Positions 16,224 through 25,700 of a stretch of DNA of 36,396 nt are shown one piece after another. Made by a program: the position numbers and the translations under genes. Source of the DNA: Prevotellamassilia sp. (GTDB taxonomy: Bacteria; Bacteroidota; Bacteroidia; Bacteroidales; Bacteroidaceae). Position 1 is the first letter of the stretch, and each line of letters opens with the position of its first letter. The stretch is from contig VSQE01000013.1 in the NCBI GenBank assembly GCA_009775705.1, forward strand, positions 1 through 36,396, in the 5' to 3' direction. The notes under the pieces were generated by a model that saw nothing but the letters and a program-made list of their open reading frames with translations, was not told the origin of the DNA and did no database searches.

Positions 16224-16752
16224 AACCTTCCACGTCGAAATCCTCGCTGTCGAAGGCCGAATCGCCGTAGAAATCCCCTACTTCGTCCTCAGCCAACATC
16301 GAAGCCGCAACGGCTCCTGCCGCCGGCATGGAAAGATCCATATCCTGAATCTGAATGGGTGCCTCGCCTCTCTTACGCAGAATTTCGGGAGCAGAGAGAT
16401 GCTCACCGGGGATCAGTTCCTTTACTTCGAGGAAAAAAGAACGCTCGGAGAAAGGGTCGAAAACAAATTCCATCTTCTGTCCCTCGTCCTCGATAAAGTC
16501 CGTCAGCGGTGTCTTCTCCATCACATAAATATCCTCATCGGCATCGCCGGTTCCCATATCCTCGCGGGTAATCTGCTGACCGCGCTCCCACTCGTCGTTA
16601 CAGATGTGGAAGGAGGTCATCTGGTCATCAGGGTAGCCGCAGGACTGAAGGATAACTTTATTCAAATCAAGGAACGTAGCCTCGCTGTCGACCCTGATTT
16701 CCCGGAGGAAGCCGTCAACTTCGTCCGATATGAATTTTATCTTGTATAGCAT
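16195..16752 (-). CDS. pRiA4b ORF-3 / IS1096 TnpR-like family protein
   Basis: The 185-residue product starts at 16752 (MLYKIKFISDEVDGF), 28 nt after the lpxA stop. The frame extends upstream into lpxA, but without family resemblance. The first ~135 residues match the pattern of the plasmid pRiA4b ORF-3 family (often named IS1096 element passenger TnpR-like): KFISDEV...FLREIRVDSEATFLDLNKVI, then YPDDQMTSFHICNDEWERG, then a segment with FVFDPFSERSFFLEV. The C-terminal ~45 residues are acidic and low in complexity (GDFYGDSAFDSEDFDVEG). The molecular role is unknown, and the family name does not show that this is a mobile element. Here it is embedded in the lpx-miaA operon and overlaps the miaA start. 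Confidence 0.78.
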   Translation of the reverse strand: MLYKIKFISDEVDGFLREIRVDSEATFLDLNKVILQSCGYPDDQMTSFHICNDEWERGQQITREDMGTGDADEDIYVMEKTPLTDFIEDEGQKMEFVFDPFSERSFFLEVKELIPGEHLSAPEILRKRGEAPIQIQDMDLSMPAAGAVAASMLAEDEVGDFYGDSAFDSEDFDVEGFEISEGNSY

Positions 16753-16780
16753 GAATGTTCCGAATTGTTTTCCAGTTTTC

Positions 16781-17554
16781 TCATTTAATGATTCCGCGCT
16801 TCGAACTACCCACGAAATCAAGTATATATTCTATCTCCTTGCTCATAGGAACTTCTTCGCGAATCTGTGCCAGGCACTCTTCTCTCAATTTTCCGCGCTG
16901 ATACAGGATTCTATACGCATTGTGAATATTCTCTATCAGCTCCGGAGACATGCCGCGACGCCGCAGGCCTACCATATTCAGACCGCAATAGGCAACCGGT
17001 TCACGCGCCGCCATCGTAAAGGGCGGGATGTCCTGACTGGTACGCGTTCCGCCACCTACCATGACGTAACCGCCAATGCGACAGAACTGATGAACCAGAA
17101 CACAGGCACTGATAATGGCATAATCGTCCACAACGACCTCACCCGCCAGTTTCGTGGTGTTTCCGATGATGCAGCCGTTGCCGATGTTCACGTCATGGGC
17201 CACGTGCATCCCTTCCATCAACAGATTGTTGCTGCCCACCACCGTCCGGCCCTGAGCCGCCGTTCCACGGTTGATAGTCACATTCTCGCGGATGGTATTA
17301 TTGTCGCCGATCACGGCCCATGTCTCTTCTCCCCTGAATTTCAGATCTTGAGGAATGGCTCCGATGACAGCACCCGGGAAAACGACATTTCCGCTTCCCA
17401 TCCGCGTCCCGGAGAACAAAGTCACGCTGTTCATCAGGCGGTTATTGTCCCCGATAACTACATCTTTGTCAATGTAGCAGAAGGGACCTATCTCACAATT
17501 TTTTCCGATCACGGCTTCGTCATGGACGAAAGCCAAAGGGCTGATATTACTCAT
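16781..17554 (-). CDS. lpxA: UDP-N-acetylglucosamine acyltransferase
   Basis: LpxA performs the first step of lipid A synthesis, transferring a 3-hydroxyacyl chain from ACP to UDP-GlcNAc in the cytosol. The 257-residue length is normal. Residues 1-180 are left-handed beta-helix hexapeptide repeats (for example VIGKNCEIGPFCYI and VVIGDNN). The catalytic histidine is seen in LLMEGMHVAHD (His120, equivalent to His125 of E. coli). The C-terminal helical part runs from RRRGMSPELIENIHNAYRI. It follows the lpxC/fabZ gene by 29 nt in the same operon. Confidence 0.96.
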   Translation of the reverse strand: MSNISPLAFVHDEAVIGKNCEIGPFCYIDKDVVIGDNNRLMNSVTLFSGTRMGSGNVVFPGAVIGAIPQDLKFRGEETWAVIGDNNTIRENVTINRGTAAQGRTVVGSNNLLMEGMHVAHDVNIGNGCIIGNTTKLAGEVVVDDYAIISACVLVHQFCRIGGYVMVGGGTRTSQDIPPFTMAAREPVAYCGLNMVGLRRRGMSPELIENIHNAYRILYQRGKLREECLAQIREEVPMSKEIEYILDFVGSSKRGIIK

Positions 17555-17583
17555 GTTTCGGGTCGATTAGGAGAACGTTTCCG

Positions 17584-18969
17584 TCACTTGTTTTTTACAA
17601 TCTGAGCCGTAAAGGTAGCTTCCATCACAACGGTCTCGCCCACAAAGGCAAAGCCGCGCATCGTCGATATGCCGTGACGGATGGGAGCCATCAGTTCCAC
17701 CTTGAAAAGCAGCGTGTCACCGGGAACTACTTTACGACGGAACTTCACTCCGTCAATGCGTAGAAAATAGGTGCTCCACCGCTCCGGCTCCTCCACGGAG
17801 TTGAGCACCAGCAGACCGCCGGCCTGCGCCATTGCCTCGATCTGCAATACGCCGGGCATGACAGGCTCCTGCGGGAAGTGTCCCTGGAAAAACTCCTCGT
17901 TGGAGGTAACATTCTTCACTGCCACAATATAGTTGGACCCGATCTCCACCACTTTGTCCACCAGTTGCATGGGATAGCGGTGGGGCAACAGTTCGCGGAT
18001 GCGGTTTACATCCATCAAGGGAGCGTCGCTGCAATCATAATCGGGAGCCTGAATCTCGTGCGCACGGATCTCGCGCCGCATCTGGCGGGCAAACTTATTG
18101 TTGATGGTATGTCCCGGACGCGTCGCAATGATACGTCCTTTGATAGGGCGTCCTATCAGTGCCATGTCGCCGATGATGTCAAGCAACTTATGGCGGGCCG
18201 GCTCATTGCGCCACACCAACGGCTTGTCGTTCAGATAACCCAGTTTCGTGGCATCTTTGTATTCCACCTTCATATAGTCCGCCAACTTGTCCAGATCCTC
18301 CTGAGAAATCTGGCGTTCATAAATGACAATGGCGTTGTCGAGATCGCCGCCCTTGATAAGTCCCGCACGCAAAAGCGGTTCTATCTCGCGCACAAAGACA
18401 AAGGTGCGTGCCGAAGCTATCTCATCGGCAAAATCCTCCATGTTGTCGAGCGTGGCAAACTGGCTGTTCAGGAACTGGGAATCAAAGGAAATCATCGCGG
18501 TAATGGAAAACTGCTCGTCCGGCAGGATGATGATGGACGAACCGGTTTCCTCATCGCGGAATTCTATTTTCTTCTTGATGACATAGAAATCTTTCGGAGC
18601 GTTCTGCACCTCAATGCCCACACGCCGGATGTTCTCCACATAGATTTTGGAACTTCCGTCCAGAATGGGGAACTCAGGACCGTTGACTGTTATGAGACAG
18701 TTGTCAATGCCCATGGCATAAAGGGCAGCCAAACCATGTTCAATCGTACTGCAACGGGCATCGCCCCTGGCCACAACCGTCCCGCGGGAAGTATCGACCA
18801 CATTCTCGGCTATCGCCTCGATCACGGGCTGGTCCTCCATGTCGATGCGCTGAATCTTATATCCGTGATTCTCGGGTGCGGGATGGAACGTCACGGTCAG
18901 GCTAAGCCCTGTATGAAGTCCTTTCCCGAAAAGCGAGAAGCTACCTTTCAATGTTTTCTGTTTTGACAT
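17584..18969 (-). CDS. lpxC/fabZ: Bifunctional LpxC deacetylase / FabZ dehydratase
   Basis: This 461-residue protein fuses two enzymes. Residues 1-~310 are LpxC, the zinc-dependent UDP-3-O-acyl-GlcNAc deacetylase that commits the cell to lipid A. Its zinc ligands are His78 (in TIEHGLAAL), His260 and Asp264 (in ARHKLLDIIGD), with the catalytic Glu77 and His287 (in RPGHTINN). Residues ~320-461 are FabZ, the 3-hydroxyacyl-ACP dehydratase, with His364 (FFQGHFP) and Glu378 (LQIEAMAQAGG). Such fusions are known in Bacteroidetes and would balance lipid A against fatty-acid supply. It lies 49 nt after lpxD and 29 nt before lpxA. Confidence 0.97.
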   Translation of the reverse strand: MSKQKTLKGSFSLFGKGLHTGLSLTVTFHPAPENHGYKIQRIDMEDQPVIEAIAENVVDTSRGTVVARGDARCSTIEHGLAALYAMGIDNCLITVNGPEFPILDGSSKIYVENIRRVGIEVQNAPKDFYVIKKKIEFRDEETGSSIIILPDEQFSITAMISFDSQFLNSQFATLDNMEDFADEIASARTFVFVREIEPLLRAGLIKGGDLDNAIVIYERQISQEDLDKLADYMKVEYKDATKLGYLNDKPLVWRNEPARHKLLDIIGDMALIGRPIKGRIIATRPGHTINNKFARQMRREIRAHEIQAPDYDCSDAPLMDVNRIRELLPHRYPMQLVDKVVEIGSNYIVAVKNVTSNEEFFQGHFPQEPVMPGVLQIEAMAQAGGLLVLNSVEEPERWSTYFLRIDGVKFRRKVVPGDTLLFKVELMAPIRHGISTMRGFAFVGETVVMEATFTAQIVKNK

Positions 18970-19018
18970 ATCGCTATTTTTGATAAATGACCGGCCACAC
19001 GCAAGTGCCGGAGGAGCG

Positions 19019-20071
19019 TCACACCTGCGGATGCTCCAGTTTCTGCTTCAATTGTTCAATTTCCTCCTTCATCCGGTTGAACTCGGCATACATCTCGGGC
19101 AGTTTTTTATAAACCACACTCGAACGGGCGAAGTTTCTGGCCTCGATGGCAGGAGATCCCTGCACGGTGACATGTCCCTTGCGCAGACTGCCGGCTATGC
19201 CCGCCTGAGCACCGGATTTCACACAATCGCCGATCACGGCATGACCGGCTATGCCCACCTGACCGCCAAACATGCACCACTGCCCTATCTTTGTAGAGCC
19301 GGCAACGCCAACCTGCGCGGACATGACGGTATGACTGCCTACATCGCAGTTGTGCGCCACCTGCACCAGATTGTCCAGCTTGACACCGCAACGGATATAG
19401 GTGCTCCCCATCGTGGAACGGTCCACACAACTGTTGGCACCTATTTCCACACGGTCCTCAATGGTAACGATTCCTATCTGGGGGATCTTCTCGTACCCGT
19501 CGGCCGAAGGGGCGAATCCGAAGCCGTCGGCACCAATGACACAACCCGAATGCAGAATCACATCATTTCCTACCACGCAGTCATGATAGACCGACACATT
19601 CGGGTACAGGATGCAACGCTCACCCACACGGACCCGTTCCTCAACCACAACATGAGCATAGATCTGGGTTCCGGCCCCGATGCTGGCATGTTCGCCCACG
19701 TATGCAAAAGGCCCCACATAACAGTCTTCACCGATAGTGGCCGTTGGGGCTATACAGGCCAAAGGATGGATGCCCCGACGCTTCTGCACACTCTGCTCAT
19801 ACAGCGTGAGCAAACGGGCAATGGCCTCATAGGCATTGTCCACGCGCACGAGTGTTGCCGCTACGGGACGCTCGGGCCTGAAGTCACGGTTGACCAGAAC
19901 AACGCTCGATTTCGTATCATATATATAATGCTCGTACTGCGGGTTGGCGAGAAACGAAATCGCCCCTTCAGTACCTTCTTCTATCTTTGCAAACGTCTGC
20001 ACGGTTGCCGCTGGATTTCCCTCCACCTCCCCCTGCAAACAGGCTGCTATCTGTTCGGCTGTAAATTCCAT
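19019..20071 (-). CDS. lpxD: UDP-3-O-acylglucosamine N-acyltransferase
   Basis: LpxD adds the second hydroxyacyl chain in lipid A synthesis. The start at 20071 (MEFTAEQIAACL) gives 350 residues. A further 37 codons upstream are open but unlike the family. An N-terminal uridine-binding domain (1-~100) is followed by hexapeptide beta-helix repeats (~105-310) with VIGADGFGFAPSADGY and the catalytic His240 in VQVAHNCDVG. A C-terminal coiled helix completes it (EFNRMKEEIEQLKQKLEH). It is the first gene of the lpx-miaA-PBP cluster. No well-matched promoter was found in the short leader. An intrinsic terminator lies upstream at 20141-20176 on the same strand, so the operon must start between 20071 and 20141. 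Confidence 0.96.
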   Translation of the reverse strand: MEFTAEQIAACLQGEVEGNPAATVQTFAKIEEGTEGAISFLANPQYEHYIYDTKSSVVLVNRDFRPERPVAATLVRVDNAYEAIARLLTLYEQSVQKRRGIHPLACIAPTATIGEDCYVGPFAYVGEHASIGAGTQIYAHVVVEERVRVGERCILYPNVSVYHDCVVGNDVILHSGCVIGADGFGFAPSADGYEKIPQIGIVTIEDRVEIGANSCVDRSTMGSTYIRCGVKLDNLVQVAHNCDVGSHTVMSAQVGVAGSTKIGQWCMFGGQVGIAGHAVIGDCVKSGAQAGIAGSLRKGHVTVQGSPAIEARNFARSSVVYKKLPEMYAEFNRMKEEIEQLKQKLEHPQV

Positions 20072-20140
20072 TTTAAGATTTTGAGTGTTTGTTAGGCAAA
20101 TATCGTAAAAATAAATGAAACGAAAGAGATTTTGCGCAAC

Positions 20141-20176
20141 AAAAAAGCGGAGGCTTTCTGCTGTTTCCCACTCCGC
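20141..20176 (-). terminator. Second terminator upstream of lpxD
   Basis: On the - strand, GCGGAG (20176-20171) pairs with CTCCGC (20152-20147) across an 18-nt loop and runs directly into TTTTTTG. The stem is short and the loop long, but the T-run is perfect. It would stop - strand transcripts before lpxD. No protein gene ends here, so it may close a short RNA or serve as a back-up terminator for the SusC/SusD operon. Confidence 0.5.
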
Positions 20177-20306
20177 ACGCATTTTTGTTTTCAGACTGCC
20201 CGAAAATCATGGCCGGAAACAGGAGAATGTCTGGTAAAACGATTTCCACACAAGCACAGAAATACAGCCGGACAGGGAAAAGATTCTTCAAGCACCTTTG
20301 GTTTGA

Positions 20307-20368
20307 TTTTTACAAGGCATGTAAAAAGTTTTACAAGGCGTGTAAAAAATTTACAAGGCGTGTAAAAA
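20307..20368. repeat. Three tandem palindromes, about 21-bp period
   Basis: Three copies of TTTACA-AGGCG-TGTAAA occur head to tail. Copy 1 is 20307-20327 (8-bp arms, central AGGCA), copy 2 is 20329-20347 (7-bp arms), and copy 3 is 20350-20368 (6-bp arms). Centres are 20-22 bp apart, two helical turns. They lie in the otherwise non-coding interval 20072-20461. They could be hairpins in RNA or a row of operator sites for a dimeric protein. Confidence 0.85.
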
Positions 20369-20384
20369 CCAACTGATGCTCCCC

Positions 20385-20421
20385 AAAAAAGTCCGGTTCC
20401 ACATTCTGGGAACCGGACTTT
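20385..20421 (-). terminator. Rho-independent terminator of the SusC/SusD-fasciclin operon
   Basis: On the - strand, AAAGTCCGGTTCC (20421-20409) pairs with GGAACCGGACTTT (20400-20388) around an 8-nt loop and continues into a T-run (20390-20385). It starts 41 nt after the stop of the last SusD gene. Confidence 0.92.
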
Positions 20422-20461
20422 ACATATCGGAAATACCGCTTGTCCTTTCGGAAATGATATT

Positions 20462-22663
20462 TTAATAGACAGGATTCTGGAGATACCAGTTGTTCATGTC
20501 CAGCAACTTGGTGTACAACGGACCTACCGTAGCGGGCTCGGCATAGGGTTTCAGGTCGAGCGAACGACGGGAAACGATCCATGCCAGCCAGGTTGTACCT
20601 TCATTAGCCGCCGACGTGTTGCTGTCGTTGTTCTTGTGACGGGCTATACGCATCAGGTCATAGAAACGGAAACCTTCGTATGCGCACTCCAATGCCATCT
20701 CATCGGCAAGAAGCGTCTCCATGGCGGTTATCTCCCAAGGATTGGCCTCTTTCGGGGCTTCAGGCTCAACAATTTCATAATCGTCAGGGTTGATTTCCGG
20801 CGTATCATCGTCTTCACCCTCGCCTTCTTCGCCGTCTTCACCTTCCTCGTCTTCGCCAGTTGCAGGATTGTCCATTTCTTCGGTCCAGACCTCGGCGGCC
20901 AGAGCCTTGGCTTCTTCCTCCGAGAATCCGAGACGAAGGGCTTCCTGCTCTACACGCTTGGCAACTACCGGTCCGTAAACATATCTCTTTTCCTTGTCGG
21001 TAGCGATAATTTCAGAACTTCCGGCTTCTTTGATTCCGTAGTTGAACTGCCAGCCGTTGCCAATGGCAAAGTTCATGAACTCAGGATGGTCCTGTGCACG
21101 GCGCAACTCGTCGGCACCGATGTAGAAACAACCGTTGGGCTCAGTCTCAGTATAGTAATACTGGTATGCCTTCGGATTTTCCGGATCAGAATCGTCATAC
21201 TTGACACCAAGCATCAAGGTCGGCAATTTATCCTCATTCAGACCGTTACGCAATATGGCAAAAGCATGCTGCGGGAAACCGGCACGGTTCAGGGCCTCCG
21301 CATAACGGAGATAAACCTGACGAAGACGATAAACGGGCAAAGTATAGCGGAAGTTGAAACCACTGCCATAAGATGTCATGGAGGAACCTCCATTGGTAGC
21401 AAATTTCTGGATGAAACGTACAATTCCGGCATCCTGCGTACGGACGTTTGCCACCGTACCGGCAATACGGGCATCCCCCATATCGATGTATTCGAGTTCT
21501 GAATCTTCATCGGAGATGAAATCCTTATACTTCACGAATATCTGGTCTGCACAGAGGTTCAAATAGCCGAACGCCGGGGCTATCTGGCGTGTCTTGTAAT
21601 TAGGCTGTACGGAAATACGTCCGCTGGTAGAGGTTTCGGTCTCACCTTTGTCATTCTCGGAAGTACCTGTAGAACTGGAAGAACTGATGTCAAAACCGAA
21701 CATCTGGGGCACACGCGTCAGCACCTTTCCGAAGAACGAGTTGGCAGCAGACGGAAGAACAGTTAGCAACTCTGCTCCCGGAGACGTTCCACTTACCACA
21801 AAAGTAGTATATGATCTGGCAAAAGGGGTATAATGGTAAACTCCATTGACCATATCACTGCTGTAACCGGGAGACATACCCATAACCTGCCGTGTATCGG
21901 CACTCAGATACTCAAAGTATTGAGTGGCAGCTTTTTCATAATCGGACTTATCCTTTCCGCGCAGCAGATACAAATCGCCAAGTACCACCTGAGAGGGGAA
22001 TACCATCAATTTGTGGGCAATCTGCACCGAGCCGGTGTTGAGGTTTCCGTAGTTGGGGAACCCGTAACGCTCCTCATAAGCATGCGCTCTCTCCAAATCG
22101 GCTTTCAGCAAATCCACCAGATTGTCGGCCGTAGCCCACGCCTCGGGATTCTTTTCCCATCCGGTGTTGGCATTGTCCACAGGCTTCGTGATGAAAGGCA
22201 CACTACCATAGTTCTGTACCAGCTGCATATAGGTCCACGCACGAATGGCATAAACCTGGGCACACTCCTTACGCATGTAGTAGATGTTATTCTTCATAAC
22301 CATCGTATCTACATTGGCAAGATAGAAATTGCACTGGTTGATCACCTTATAATACGCGGCACGGTTCAACAAACCATTGTCGCCATCGGGTAGCCGCTCG
22401 AAATTGGATATCTGGGAAACGGAGTCGCTGGTGTAAGAAGTCGTTTCCGCCAGATCTCCCCTGACTTCTCCCAGAATCACATTATTCTCAATCATTTCCT
22501 GTAGGTTCGCCATGATACCGAGGTAGAAGTAAACAGTATCGTTACCTCTGAAACCTCCCGCCGTGCGCTCCATATCAGGTGTCAACATATCTTCACAGGA
22601 CGTGGTGCTAACCCCAAATCCCAAAAGGAAGATGATCAGACTTAAAATCGATTTATTTTTCAT
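20462..22663 (-). CDS. SusD/RagB-like outer-membrane lipoprotein (second pair)
   Basis: This surface lipoprotein forms the lid and binding partner of a SusC channel. The signal peptide (MKNKSILSLIIFLLGFG) ends at a lipobox with Cys23 followed by acidic residues (CEDML), a surface-export-type pattern. The helical SusD fold is indicated by AYAIRAWTYMQLVQNYG near residue 140 and the C-terminal ALECAYEGFRFYDLMRIARHK. At 733 residues it is longer than common SusD proteins. Much of the excess is an insert at residues ~590-635 that includes a run of Glu, Asp and Gly (about 601-621). It is the last gene of the operon and is separated from its SusC by 78 nt holding a strong hairpin. The ligand is unknown. 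Confidence 0.93.
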   Translation of the reverse strand: MKNKSILSLIIFLLGFGVSTTSCEDMLTPDMERTAGGFRGNDTVYFYLGIMANLQEMIENNVILGEVRGDLAETTSYTSDSVSQISNFERLPDGDNGLLNRAAYYKVINQCNFYLANVDTMVMKNNIYYMRKECAQVYAIRAWTYMQLVQNYGSVPFITKPVDNANTGWEKNPEAWATADNLVDLLKADLERAHAYEERYGFPNYGNLNTGSVQIAHKLMVFPSQVVLGDLYLLRGKDKSDYEKAATQYFEYLSADTRQVMGMSPGYSSDMVNGVYHYTPFARSYTTFVVSGTSPGAELLTVLPSAANSFFGKVLTRVPQMFGFDISSSSSTGTSENDKGETETSTSGRISVQPNYKTRQIAPAFGYLNLCADQIFVKYKDFISDEDSELEYIDMGDARIAGTVANVRTQDAGIVRFIQKFATNGGSSMTSYGSGFNFRYTLPVYRLRQVYLRYAEALNRAGFPQHAFAILRNGLNEDKLPTLMLGVKYDDSDPENPKAYQYYYTETEPNGCFYIGADELRRAQDHPEFMNFAIGNGWQFNYGIKEAGSSEIIATDKEKRYVYGPVVAKRVEQEALRLGFSEEEAKALAAEVWTEEMDNPATGEDEEGEDGEEGEGEDDDTPEINPDDYEIVEPEAPKEANPWEITAMETLLADEMALECAYEGFRFYDLMRIARHKNNDSNTSAANEGTTWLAWIVSRRSLDLKPYAEPATVGPLYTKLLDMNNWYLQNPVY

Positions 22664-22691
22664 TGTGTATAGATGTTTTGTGAGCTGTGTG

Positions 22692-22717
22692 GCTGCGGGG
22701 CCTTGCCGCCCCGCAGC
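22692..22717 (-). other. Intergenic GC-rich hairpin between susC-like and susD-like genes
   Basis: GCTGCGGGGC (22692-22701) and GCCCCGCAGC (22708-22717) form a 10-bp perfect stem with a 6-nt loop. The helix can extend by TGT/ACA past a one-base bulge. No T-run follows in the - strand direction, so it is not a simple terminator. It lies in the only wide gap (78 nt) of the operon and could act in mRNA processing or stability. Confidence 0.75.
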
Positions 22718-22741
22718 ACAGACACTTGCATTTATTCGTTG

Positions 22742-25700
22742 TTACAAGTTGATGTTCACACCTAAAGTAAAGTTACGTCCCTGCGAGAGATAGCCGGCAT
22801 CTATTCCTTGAGACAGGACGCTGCTGCCGCAAGAGAACTCAGGATCGGTTCCTAAATACTTCGTCACGGTGAAGACATTGTTGGCTTCTCCCCATACGGA
22901 AATGCCTTGCAACCAACTCAAATTGACAGGCAGTTTATAGGTGAGACGCACTTTCTTCAATTTCAGGAAAGAACCGTCTTCGATCCAACGATCGGAGAAA
23001 CGCTCGTTGTTCACCCACTCGGCATTGTCGGGAGACATGGCACGGGGAATATCGGTAAACTGTCCGGAATACTTCCAGCGGTTCACAACGGCCGTGGTCT
23101 GGTTATAAATATTATTGGCCGACTCCAACTGAGAACGCTGATAGTTGTAGACATCGTTTCCGAGCGAATACTTGAAATTGATGTCCAGCGTAAAGGACTT
23201 CCAGCTGAGACTCGTGAATATATTACCGAAAATATCGGGATTGGGATCACCGATCTCAACCATATCGGCCTCGTTAATCCATCCGTCACCGTTCTGGTCG
23301 ATGAAATGAACGTCACCGGCCTTGAACTCACGATAGGGATCTTCACTCATTCCGGTCGGATAACGGAGATAACCGTAAGCACCTGCATCACGAGCCTCTT
23401 TGTCCGAAGCAAAGACGCCGGCCGTCTTATAACCATAGAACACTCCGACAGGACGACCCACCGCCGTCAGGATGTTGTTCTCGCCATAGATGGAAGAGGT
23501 GTAGCCATGAATCATATTCGGATCGCCTACTTTCTGGCCTCTCTCATCGAGCACATACGTCTTGATATAGTTGAGACTTGTCTCGGGAAGTTTGGTGATC
23601 TCGTTCTGATAATGGGCAACGGTAAATCCTGCCTGCCATTTCCAGTCGCGCGTATTGACCAGCACACCGGTCACGTTGACCTCGACACCGGAGTTCTTCA
23701 ACTCACCGTCGTTGGCCCACATGTGGTTCAGACCGGTAATATCGCTCACGGCCTTACGCACCAACAGGTTTGTGGTCTTGGCACGATAGTAGTCTACACC
23801 CAGTGCCAGACGGTTGTCAAGCATGCTGGTCTGCAACCCTACATTGAAACGATGGGTGGTCTCCCACTGGATGGTAGGATTCTGGATGTTGGCCAACTGC
23901 AAAGCCGTAGCCCTATCCATGAACTTGATGTTGTCGAAATAGGTACGGGTTGCATAGTAATCCACATTGTCATTACCGCTCTGCTCGTAACCGGCCGTCA
24001 ACTTCAGGTAATTGATGGAAGGCACCTTGAACCACTTCTCGGAAGAGATGAGCCAACCGGCCTGAACAGAGGGGAACAATCCCCATTTCACACCGCAAAG
24101 CTTCACACCGTCCTTCGCTTCCTTACCGAAACGGGAGGACGATTCCATCGTGGCCATTGCATTCAGGAAATACTTATTCTGGAAATTGTAATCTGCGTTC
24201 AGATAATAAGCAAGGTTAATCCAACGGTCATTGGTTCCGCCATATCCCAGATACTGCAAACTGGAGCCGATGTTCGGCATCTTGTCGTTGTCGTTGTTGT
24301 ATCCCTGAAGGTAACTTCTCGAATAAGAGTAAGAAGAAAAACGGAAACCGCCAAAAACATTCAGGTAATGTGCTCCCAACTGACGCTTCCAGTCCACACG
24401 GAAATCATTGTACAGCGTAGTCTCCTTAGCGAACTGGCTACGGATGACGTTCTGTACATCTCCCAAACCGGGAACGGTCTTAACAGGAGTTCCGCTCTTG
24501 GGCAAGAAGTACTTCTCGTTGCTGCGGTTAATCATATAGCTGAAGCGGTCGGAAATGGTCAGATAACGGTTGACCTTATACTTGGGAGCCAGATTCACAC
24601 TGAACTGCGTCTGCTCCTGATAGTTCTTGTTGTCTCCCTCACCGTTCTCCAGAATCCAGAAGGGGTTTACAAAACCTGCATACCCGAATGCTGAAGCAAA
24701 AGCGTACGGGTTGTTGTCGGCCTTATAATCCTTTCCGGAATATACTTTTTCCGAATAACCCAATTCCAATTGTCCCTGATTATAACCTACGAAATAGGAA
24801 TAAGGACTGATAAAGGGAGACTGGATCAAGCCCAACACATTGGGAGATGAAATGTTGCGCGACGTATAGTCGGAAGCCCAGCCATTGTCAAGAATGTTAT
24901 AAGCATTCCGGACGTATGACATGTCCAGTTCGGTGGTAAGGTCCTTGAACAACACAATGTCTGTATTGAAACGGATGCTCAGACGGTTGAAGTCATTATT
25001 CTTTGCCGTAGCGTCAGCCTTCGTATATCCCAAAGAAAGGTTATACATGGCAACATCGTCACCACCCTGTACGCTGACCTTGTAATTCTGCGTGAAGGAA
25101 TTTTCATACAAATCCTTCTGCCAGTCCGTACTGTTGTGGTAAACCGGATAGAACAAATAGCTCGGGTCTTCATTCATGAAAGAAGGTACCGAAGATGTCT
25201 TGAAAATATCTTTGGCTTTTTCGGTTGTTCCGAGGAATTCCGTCACGTAGTTACGATACTGTCCGGCATCCATCATATCCATCTTGGAAGGTGTCAGTTC
25301 ATAACCGCCGAAGACACGCAGATTGATACGCGTTACCAGACTCCGGCCACGCTTCGTGTTGATAAGGATGACTCCATTACCACCACGAGCTCCGTAAAGA
25401 GCGGTACCGTTACGCAGGACTTTCACTTCCTCGATGTCCTCGGGATCGACAATGCTGAACACATTGTTGACGAAACCGTCATGCAAAGAAACACGGTCGT
25501 ACTGCATGTCCCAAACCACTCCGTCAATAACAATCAACGGCTGTGCATTGGCGTTCAGTGAATTCAGACCGTTCATAAACAATGCGGCACCCTGGGCAGG
25601 CATACCTCCACGGTTGATCGTACGGACAGAAGCATTCAGGTGGTTCTCTATTTCCTCCTCAACGGTTGTGGCACTGGTATTGTTCAGTGTCACGCCAGCC

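Noticed and set aside
16195..16752. Mobile element suggested by the IS1096 TnpR-like family name
   Set aside because: No resolvase or transposase catalytic motif, terminal repeats or target duplication is visible, and the gene is tightly packed in an operon.
20073..20291. A 72-codon - strand frame upstream of lpxD
   Set aside because: It is Cys/Phe-rich without a clear domain, overlaps the lpxD leader and runs through the terminator hairpin at 20141-20176, so translation is unlikely.
20307..20368. CRISPR-like array
   Set aside because: Units are about 20 bp with almost no spacer between them and only three copies, and there are no cas genes. Tandem palindromes describe it better.
22907..24694. 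A 595-codon + strand frame antisense to the second SusC gene
   Set aside because: The translation has no recognisable motifs or signal and lies wholly inside a clear TonB-dependent transporter gene.
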